Positions 1 through 4,542 of a DNA stretch of 6,656 nt are shown here, one piece after another. The translations under genes were made by a program, and so were the position numbers. Source of the stretch: JAAEQG01 sp023133475. Lineage in GTDB: Bacteria > Planctomycetota > Phycisphaerae > UBA1845. Positions within the stretch are counted from its first letter, which is position 1. Every line of letters begins with the position of its first letter. The notes beneath the pieces were generated by a model that worked only from the letters and a program-made list of their open reading frames with translations, was not told where the DNA came from and searched no databases. The stretch lies in assembly GCA_030631415.1 (NCBI GenBank), contig DAOVLE010000259.1:1-6656 (forward strand), in the 5' to 3' direction.

Positions 1-13
1 AACTACTTGCCCT

Positions 14-257
14 GGCGGGTGGCATGGTCCACGCTTGCGTGGCCATGAATGAGGCGAGGGGCTTAACGAGGAGTTCATCCGTGCAAACGCCGGGGATCAT
101 CGGGAATGGATTCCGTAGCTTCGCAGGTCGGGTCCGCAGACCCGACATTCGGGATTCCCAACGGCGCCGCTGGGGGATGTCGAGTCGGCGGACCCGACCT
201 ACGGAGACTGCACCAAGGGAAAACATGGCCACGCAAGCGTGGACCATGCCACCCGCC
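14..257. repeat. Nested palindromic intergenic repeat block (repeat A, two inverted copies)
   Basis: The 34 bases at 14-47 occur as an exact inverted copy at 224-257, so the block has long terminal inverted repeats. Inside it, 125-137 (AGGTCGGGTCCGC) is exactly inverted at 188-200. Positions 127-134 and 139-146 also form an 8-bp hairpin with a 4-base loop. The outer arm itself contains CCACGC/GCGTGG. Bases 1-15 match 3503-3517, the end of another repeat in this window. Spurious reading frames cross it, giving peptides such as MVHACVAMNEARG, with no sign of being coding. It could be a MITE-like element or a mosaic of independent palindromic repeats. Region 1-274 holds no gene I can support. 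Confidence 0.8.
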
Positions 258-274
258 GAGAAAGGCACGAAGAA

Positions 275-376
275 GTGAACAATTTCAGCGACAAAGTTAG
301 TTTCATCTGGTCGGTTGCGAACCTGAAGAGAATCGAATCCGACATCGCCGACATGCTGGCGAAGGTGACCGAATGA
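275..376 (+). pseudogene. hsdM remnant: N-terminus fused to C-terminus (type I restriction methylase)
   Basis: A GTG-initiated ORF of 33 codons starts MNNFSDKVSFIWSVANL. This is the hallmark N-terminus of type I methyltransferase subunit HsdM, where the usual continuation is a DLLRG...YGKVILP stretch. Here it jumps straight to KRIESDIADMLAKVTE and stops, which resembles the extreme C-terminus of HsdM proteins. The roughly 500-residue methylase body, with its SAM-binding and NPPF motifs, is missing, so it cannot methylate DNA. AAAGG at 261-265 lies 9 nt before the GTG. Its TGA overlaps the rhuM ATG as ATGA, and GAAGG (361-365) inside its own tail is the likely ribosome binding site for rhuM. 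The N-terminal match is from family knowledge and fairly secure; the C-terminal assignment is less so. It may still be translated as a coupling peptide. Confidence 0.65.
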
Positions 377-1479
377 GCGAAAAGGATACCCCCCGCCCAG
401 GTGGAGAGATCATCGTTTATCAGGCCGAAGACGGCGGCAGCCGTATCCGGGTGCTGCTGGAAGGCGAGACCGTCTGGCTGCCTCAGGCGATGATTGCCGA
501 CCTGTTCCAAACCTCTGTGCCGAACGTAAACATCCATCTGAAAAACATTTACGCGGAAGGCGAGTTCGATGAAGCGGCAACTATTAAGGAATACTTAATA
601 GTTCGCCGGGAAGGTGCTCGTCAGGTCTCCCGCAAGATGCTTCACTATAACCTCGATGCCATTTTGGCCGTGGGCTACCGGGTGCAAAGCCCGCGTGGCA
701 CCCAGTTCCGCCAGTGGGCGACGGCCCGCTTGAGTGAATACCTGGTCAAGGGATTCACGCTGGATGACGAGCGGCTCAAGGGCGGCAGCGGGCTGGTGGA
801 TTACTTCGACGAGTTGCTGGCCCGCATCCGCGAGATTCGGGCAAGCGAAGCGCGCGTCTACCAACGCATACGGGAAATCTTCTCGCTGGCCTGCGACTAT
901 CGGGAGGGCGAGGAAGAAACACAGCGGTTTTTCGCCACCGTCCAGAACAAGATGCACCACGCCGCCACGGGCATGACGGCTGCCGAGATCATCCGCCAAC
1001 GCGCAGATAGCGACAAGGCCAACATGGGACTGACCGCATGGAAAGGCGGCCGCGTGCTCAAACGCGACGTGGCGACCGCCAAGAACTACCTCGACGCCAA
1101 GGAGATCGACACCCTCAACCGCATCACCGTGATGTTCCTCGACCAGGCCGAGTTCCGCGCCCAACGGCGGCAGGACATCCACATGCGCGACTGGGAGGGG
1201 TTTCTCGACAAATTCCTGAGCGACACCGAATTGCCCGTGCTCATCGGTCCCGGAACGGTCAGCCATGACGACGCTCTCGGTTGGGCGCACGAGCAATATG
1301 ACGCCTTCGCCGAGCGCAGGCGGCTGGAGGCGGAAGCCGAGGCCGAGACCCGGTACGTGGAAGACCTGCGTACTTCGGCCAAGATGCTGGAGACGAAACG
1401 CAAGGCCGCTACTGCGTCGAAGAAAACAAGGAAAAAGGCAAAAACGAAGCGCAAGCCACGCGGGGAGGACAGCGAATGA
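373..1479 (+). CDS. rhuM: RhuM family protein (virulence RhuM-type)
   Basis: This intact 368-residue protein matches the RhuM family over its full length. The N-terminal part (residues about 30-65, TVWLPQAMIADLF...HLKNIYAEGEF) has a helix-turn-helix-like pattern. It is followed by the family block YNLDAILAVGYRV...GTQFRQWATARLSEYLVKGF (92-128). The C-terminal half has MTAAEIIRQRAD (201-212), NMGLTAWKG (217-225), VATAKNYL (233-240), LNRITVMFLDQAE (248-260) and DWEGFLDKFL (273-282). The last 25 residues are very Lys/Arg rich, suggesting nucleic acid contact. RhuM is named from Salmonella SPI-3, and its biochemical role is unknown. Homologues are frequent inside type I restriction-modification operons, which fits the hsdM remnant directly upstream. 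The start is the ATG in the ATGA overlap, with GAAGG 7 nt upstream. A long antisense frame across this gene is a shadow. Confidence 0.9.
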   Translation: MSEKDTPRPGGEIIVYQAEDGGSRIRVLLEGETVWLPQAMIADLFQTSVPNVNIHLKNIYAEGEFDEAATIKEYLIVRREGARQVSRKMLHYNLDAILAVGYRVQSPRGTQFRQWATARLSEYLVKGFTLDDERLKGGSGLVDYFDELLARIREIRASEARVYQRIREIFSLACDYREGEEETQRFFATVQNKMHHAATGMTAAEIIRQRADSDKANMGLTAWKGGRVLKRDVATAKNYLDAKEIDTLNRITVMFLDQAEFRAQRRQDIHMRDWEGFLDKFLSDTELPVLIGPGTVSHDDALGWAHEQYDAFAERRRLEAEAEAETRYVEDLRTSAKMLETKRKAATASKKTRKKAKTKRKPRGEDSE

Positions 1480-1523
1480 ACGCAAGGGCAATCGCCGATA
1501 TGCTTGCGGAGGTGGCCGAATGA
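1476..1523 (+). pseudogene. 15-codon ORF resembling the HsdM C-terminal tail, between rhuM and the next gene
   Basis: The ORF encodes MNARAIADMLAEVAE. Its start overlaps the rhuM stop as ATGA, and its stop overlaps the next start as ATGA. GGAGG at 1464-1468 lies 7 nt upstream of its ATG, so translation is plausible. Its last 33 nt (1491-1523) match the last 33 nt of the upstream hsdM remnant (344-376) at 29 of 33 positions. In protein, IADMLAEVAE aligns with IADMLAKVTE. Codons GCG GAG GTG of this tail contain GGAGG (1508-1512), which is the ribosome binding site for the following gene at 7 nt spacing. I read it as a relic of a second HsdM 3' end kept because it supplies the start signals of its neighbour. 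A functional coupling micropeptide is the alternative. Confidence 0.5.
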
Positions 1524-2014
1524 ACCCTTCGGAAGCCATCTCCATCGTATCCATCTGCATCGCCGGGCTTGCCCTGGTCCAGAGCTGGCGTGCGGGCCGC
1601 AAGGCGTCGAAGACCACGCGCGAGACCAACGACCTGATCAAGCAACTGGTAGTGGTTCAGGATCGGTTGACGCAGATCGAGCAGTCGCGCGAGGACGCCA
1701 AGCGGATGCAATCGCTCCAGGCAGTGATTCACGCTGAGCTTCGCAAGACGGATCGTAGCAGTTGGCGGTTGTTCGTGGTGAACACCGGTCAGGGCACTGC
1801 ACGTAACGTGGCAATCACGCTGGATGGCAAACCATTGCTGGAGCACGACGCCGTGCCGCGCGGCGAACAGGAAACCAAGATGATCGGCCCGAAGTCGGAA
1901 ATTTCGTACTGCATGGCAATATGCCGTGGCTGCTGCCCACCATTCGAACTCGATGCGACGTGGGATGACGACTCCGGCCAGCAAGGCCGTTATGGCACAA
2001 CGTTGACGTTCTGA
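1520..2014 (+). CDS. Small membrane-anchored protein of unknown function
   Basis: This protein of 164 residues is not one I can name. Residues 7-23 (ISIVSICIAGLALVQSW) form one hydrophobic segment followed by RAGRK, which predicts an N-terminal membrane anchor with the rest in the cytoplasm. Residues about 34-64 (ETNDLIKQLVVVQDRLTQIEQ...) look like a coiled coil. The C-terminal part (80-164) has a beta-type pattern, including LFVVNTGQGTARNVAITLDG, and a cluster of four cysteines at 131, 135, 138 and 139. The start at 1520 is chosen because it lies in the ATGA overlap, with GGAGG 7 nt upstream, and begins the membrane segment. The same frame is open back to 1265, but that part overlaps the rhuM coding region and is not coding. 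Its position in a type I restriction operon remnant suggests an accessory role, which is inference only. Confidence 0.8.
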   Translation: MNPSEAISIVSICIAGLALVQSWRAGRKASKTTRETNDLIKQLVVVQDRLTQIEQSREDAKRMQSLQAVIHAELRKTDRSSWRLFVVNTGQGTARNVAITLDGKPLLEHDAVPRGEQETKMIGPKSEISYCMAICRGCCPPFELDATWDDDSGQQGRYGTTLTF

Positions 2015-2054
2015 AAGAGATCGACCTCGTATGAACAATGCAGCCGTACAAGCA

Positions 2055-2102
2055 GGCGGGTGGCATGGTCCACGCTTGCGTGGCCATGAATGAGGCGAGG
2101 GG
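2055..2102 (+). repeat. Repeat A, second direct copy
   Basis: These 48 bases are identical to 14-61. With that copy they form direct repeats about 2.04 kb apart that flank the whole hsdM remnant-rhuM-membrane protein module. Identity stops abruptly on both sides. The first 34 bases match 224-257 in inverted orientation. Confidence 0.9.
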
Positions 2103-2103
2103 T

Positions 2104-2226
2104 GAGCAGGGCAACGGGGTGGCACGGACAAGGCCCGCGCCAATACGTCTGGAACAACCACCAAAGCCTTGTCGCGGGCCTTGCCCGTGCCACCCAACTA
2201 TTTGCCTTGGCCACCCGCCGCAACCT
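2104..2226. repeat. Repeat C, copy 1, with 19-bp stem hairpin
   Basis: Arms 2121-2139 and 2173-2191 are reverse complements with one mismatch (18 of 19), separated by a 33-base loop. The core 2127-2189 recurs at 3327-3389 with three differences, exactly 1200 bp away, on the other side of the Shedu-like gene. The right flank (CCCAACTATTTGCC, then TTGGCCACCCGCC) resembles 3500-3526 and the left part of the window. No T-run follows the stem, so it does not look like a standard intrinsic terminator. Confidence 0.8.
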
Positions 2227-2339
2227 ACTCAAAACGCGATGACGGGAATATTGAGGCGGCCCTTGGTTCAGTTTGCACGAGAATAAAACGCGCGATGGGT
2301 GCCGAGGAAGCATGAACACGGAAACGCAATCGAAATGCC

Positions 2340-2470
2340 AGCTAACAAGACATTGCACCGGAACTGGCTCGCGTTCTAGTTTAACAACGTCGTTTGCCTC
2401 GTTGACGGTTCTTGGTTTTTCAATGTTCACTCGTGTTGTTCCGCCAGCCCTGTGAACTTGGTCGTTAGCT
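2340..2470 (+). other. attC-like integron recombination site
   Basis: The element begins AGCTAAC (2340-2346) and ends GTTAGCT (2464-2470), a perfect 7-bp complementary pair in the position and sense of attC R'' and R' boxes. Inside, CACCGGAACTGGC pairs with the reverse complement of GCCAGCCCTGTG near the right end, with a single unpaired A. This recalls the L''/L' boxes with their extrahelical base. The centre is variable and only weakly self-complementary, and the total of 131 bp is within the attC size range. GTTAGCT departs from the GTTRRRY consensus at its sixth base. No integrase is in the window, and I see no second site after the next gene. Bases 2227-2339 upstream hold nothing I recognise. 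It could also be a dispersed attC-like repeat, which planctomycete genomes appear to carry. Confidence 0.6.
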
Positions 2471-2489
2471 AGCAAGACAGGTCCGAACT

Positions 2490-3296
2490 ATGATGAAACT
2501 CTATGACCGAGACTACACTGAACTCAGGGGCGACGAAAAGGCGAAATGGGCGTCGCTCCGTCAGGAAGAAGTTAACAAGCTAGGAACTCTGGAAGTTAGG
2601 CAGAACCGATTTCGTGACTACCCAAAGGCTGTTCGTCACTTTATGCACCTATTTCCGAACAACTATCTCGATACTGTTGAGCTCCAGGACGAAAACCGGC
2701 TCAAATCGCAACTTGATCAGTTTCGCCAGCTCATCGACTCCGACAACGTCACTGAACGTGCAATAACAAAGTTCATCAAGCAGAATCGTGCATACTTCAT
2801 CGTTGCCTCAATCTTGAAGAGATACTTTTCGTTTGGTCATCACGGGGCCTACCTCTTTCCAGAATTTCAACTTGGCAATTCGTATCAAGCTGACAACTTG
2901 CTCGTCGGCAAGAGCTCGGATGGCTGGCATTTCGTGTTCGTCGAACTCGAAGCACCGGTTGGAAACATTACGTTGAGAAACGGTAACCTTGGCTCGGCGT
3001 TCAGGGACGGTCTCGATCAAGTTGCGGACTGGGATACATGGCTTCAGGCTCACTACGATTCTCTCATGGAGACATTCGACAAATATCGACGGACTGACGA
3101 GTGCCTTCCTGACGATTTCTTCAAGTTTGATAAGTCACGATTTCACTATGTTGTGGTTGCTGGCAGACGCACGGACTTCAAACAAAAGACATATCGGATA
3201 CGGCGCAATAAGGGAAAAGACAATTCCGAGTTGATTCTGCACTACGACAATCTGGTCGACGCGGCGGAGAACATCATCGGCAAGGATACCTATTAG
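2490..3296 (+). CDS. Shedu-like nuclease (DUF4263 domain), probable anti-phage defence
   Basis: This 268-residue protein has the layout of the DUF4263/Shedu family, PD-(D/E)XK-fold proteins that act in anti-phage defence. After a helical N-terminal part come FIKQNRAYF (95-103), PEFQLG (124-129), YQADNLLV (132-139) and WHFVFVELEAP (146-156). GLDQVADWDTWL (174-185), VVVAGRR (221-227) and HYDNLVDA (251-258) follow. D135 and E152 are the likely metal ligands. The usual E-x-K reads E152-L-E154, so the lysine position is changed. No separate sensor domain is visible, so it is a short, core-type member. DNA is AT-richer than the neighbours: 23 of 60 bases are G/C in 2761-2820, against 44 of 60 in 3961-4020. 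It starts 20 nt after the attC-like element in the same orientation, as an integron cassette gene would. The start ATG at 2490 has a weak AGG upstream; a second ATG follows immediately. Confidence 0.75.
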   Translation: MMKLYDRDYTELRGDEKAKWASLRQEEVNKLGTLEVRQNRFRDYPKAVRHFMHLFPNNYLDTVELQDENRLKSQLDQFRQLIDSDNVTERAITKFIKQNRAYFIVASILKRYFSFGHHGAYLFPEFQLGNSYQADNLLVGKSSDGWHFVFVELEAPVGNITLRNGNLGSAFRDGLDQVADWDTWLQAHYDSLMETFDKYRRTDECLPDDFFKFDKSRFHYVVVAGRRTDFKQKTYRIRRNKGKDNSELILHYDNLVDAAENIIGKDTY

Positions 3297-3298
3297 CC

Positions 3299-3403
3299 GG
3301 GCAGGTGGCCTGGGCAACGTGTGGCAGACAAGGCCCGCGCCAATAAGCCTGGAACAACCACCAAAGCCTTGTCGCGGGCCTTGTCCGTGGGCTTGTCCCG
3401 TGG
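3299..3403. repeat. Repeat C, copy 2, with perfect 13-bp stem
   Basis: It begins 3 nt after the stop codon of the Shedu-like gene. GACAAGGCCCGCG (3327-3339) pairs perfectly with 3373-3385. The core 3327-3389 is a near-identical direct copy of 2127-2189. The T at 3384, where copy 1 has C, restores base pairing that is mismatched in copy 1. Copies 1 and 2 therefore bracket the attC-like element plus the nuclease gene. No T-tract follows. Confidence 0.8.
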
Positions 3404-3427
3404 CGCCCACAGAACTTCCAACGCCAA

Positions 3428-3497
3428 GCACGGGCAAGGACCGCCAGGTAGCATCATCGCATAATGAACGTCTTCTGGGGGCGGTCCTTGCCCGTGC
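3428..3497. repeat. Perfect 18-bp inverted repeat hairpin (repeat C family)
   Basis: GCACGGGCAAGGACCGCC at 3428-3445 is exactly complementary in reverse to 3480-3497, leaving a 34-base loop that is visibly AT-richer. The right flank CACCCAACTACTTGCCCTGGCCACC is shared with repeat C copy 1 and partly with bases 1-15. There is no T-run after the stem. It may still limit transcription into the exporter genes or act as a processing structure. Confidence 0.75.
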
Positions 3498-3541
3498 CAC
3501 CCAACTACTTGCCCTGGCCACCTGCCGCCTCGTCGCCGGTT

Positions 3542-3578
3542 GGTGGGTTCCACCTGCCTACGGCAGGTTCCACCCACC
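3542..3578. repeat. Short imperfect hairpin
   Basis: GGTGGGT (3542-3548) pairs with 3572-3578 and ACCTGCC (3552-3558) pairs with 3562-3568. A symmetrical 3x3 internal loop separates the two stems, and the apical loop is TAC. It also reads as a direct repeat of GGTTCCACC. The stretch 3297-3651 contains only such repeats and a likely promoter; I see no gene in it. Confidence 0.65.
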
Positions 3579-3613
3579 CTACAACTACAACGGCGGGTGG
3601 CTTGGGCAACGGG

Positions 3614-3642
3614 TGGAACGGATGCCTGGGAAGAGGTATACT
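3614..3642 (+). promoter_or_regulatory. Possible promoter of the ABC exporter genes
   Basis: TATACT at 3637-3642 is a good -10 hexamer, differing by one base from TATAAT. The candidate -35 17 nt upstream, TGGAAC at 3614-3619, is poor. Transcription would start near 3649, only about 3 nt before the ATG at 3652, giving an almost leaderless mRNA. That fits the lack of a well-spaced Shine-Dalgarno sequence there. Confidence 0.35.
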
Positions 3643-3651
3643 CCGCGGATC

Positions 3652-4542
3652 ATGATTCGAGCCCACGAGCTGCAGAAATGCTTCGGTACGATCCTCGCCG
3701 TCGACGGCGTATCGTTTGATATCCGTGCCGGGGAAACGTTCGGCCTGCTCGGGCCTAACGGGGCCGGCAAGACAACGACGATTCACATGCTCATCGGCGT
3801 GCTGCGGCCTGATGCGGGACGGGTCGAGATCGACGGCCAGCCCGACCCCACGCGGGCCGCCGTGCGGCGGAAGATGGGGATCGCGCCGCAAGCTCTATCG
3901 CTCTACGATGAACTGACCGGCGACGAGAACCTGGCCTTGTTCGGGAGGCTCTACGGGCTCCGCGGGCGCGTGCTGCGCGAGCACGTTGAGCGGGCACTCG
4001 ATTTCGCCGGCCTCTCCGACCGCCGCAAACACCGCGTGAAGACCTATTCCGGCGGGATGAAACGCCGGTTGAACCTGGCGACGGCACTGATGCACGATCC
4101 GCCCGTGCTGCTGTGCGACGAGCCCACGGTAGGCGTCGACCCTCAGTCGCGAAACCGGATCTTCGAGAGCATCGAACGGCTGCGCGCTGAGGGGCGGACG
4201 ATTCTCTATACCACGCACTACATGGAAGAGGCTCAGCGGTTGTGCGACCGGGTGGCGATCATGGACCACGGGCGGGTGCTCGCGCTCGATACGATCGAGA
4301 ATCTGATCGCCGCGCATGGTGGTAAGTCCGTCGTGACCGCGGAGCTGGAGCAGCCGCCCGACGATCCTTCACTCGTTGGGGGTGTGCTTGAGGGAACCTC
4401 GCTACGTATCGACACGGCGCAACCGCTGGAGGAAGTCGGGCGGCTCGCAGCAGCGGGCGTGAAGTTCGCGACACTGCACGTCGATCGGCCCGACCTTGAA
4501 ACGGTGTTTCTCGCGCTGACCGGTAGGAGGCTGCGGGACTAA
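3652..4542 (+). CDS. ABC transporter ATP-binding protein (ABC-2 exporter type)
   Basis: This 296-residue nucleotide-binding subunit powers export through the permease encoded next. All ATPase motifs are intact: Walker A GPNGAGKT (34-41), Q-loop Q80, signature YSGGMKRRLNL (132-142), Walker B VLLCDEPTVGVD (152-163, catalytic E157) and H-loop H189. The C-terminal part ending DLETVFLALTGRRLRD is typical of the DrrA/NatA/CcmA-like group serving ABC-2 permeases. The substrate cannot be told. I place the start at 3652 because homologues begin MIxxxxLxKxFG. The same frame is open back to 3319 through repeat DNA, and an in-frame ATG at 3622 is a weaker alternative. Its stop TAA shares a base with the permease ATG (TAATG), indicating translational coupling in one operon. 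Confidence 0.95.
   Translation: MIRAHELQKCFGTILAVDGVSFDIRAGETFGLLGPNGAGKTTTIHMLIGVLRPDAGRVEIDGQPDPTRAAVRRKMGIAPQALSLYDELTGDENLALFGRLYGLRGRVLREHVERALDFAGLSDRRKHRVKTYSGGMKRRLNLATALMHDPPVLLCDEPTVGVDPQSRNRIFESIERLRAEGRTILYTTHYMEEAQRLCDRVAIMDHGRVLALDTIENLIAAHGGKSVVTAELEQPPDDPSLVGGVLEGTSLRIDTAQPLEEVGRLAAAGVKFATLHVDRPDLETVFLALTGRRLRD

Noticed and set aside
24..278. Open frames giving peptides like MVHACVAMNEARG and MATQAWTMPPA
   Set aside because: They are translations of repeat A on either strand, recur at the second copy near 2064, and have no coding signature; palindromic repeats explain them fully.
1265..1519. N-terminal extension of the 164-residue membrane protein
   Set aside because: The frame is open back to 1265 but lies within rhuM in another frame. 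The ATGA overlap, GGAGG at 7 nt and the membrane segment all support 1520 as the start.
595..1641. Long antisense open frame (348 codons) opposite rhuM, and a 262-codon one at 1409-2197
   Set aside because: Both mirror strongly supported plus-strand genes in GC-rich DNA, and the translations show no recognisable domain.
2121..2191. Intrinsic terminators in the repeat C hairpins
   Set aside because: Stems are strong and GC-rich, but none is followed by a T-tract.
2402..2427. Promoter inside the attC-like element (TTGACG)
   Set aside because: A -35-like word is present but no convincing -10 lies at 16-18 nt.
2273..2455. 60-codon frame over the attC-like element
   Set aside because: It reads straight through the structured recombination-site-like DNA and shows no independent protein features.
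2104..3580. CRISPR array or tandem repeat array
   Set aside because: Repeats are dispersed, palindromic and unequal in spacing, without regular spacers or any cas gene.
3319..3651. Long N-terminal extension of the ABC ATPase
   Set aside because: The extension translates repeat C and hairpins; ATPase homologues begin at about the Met at 3652.
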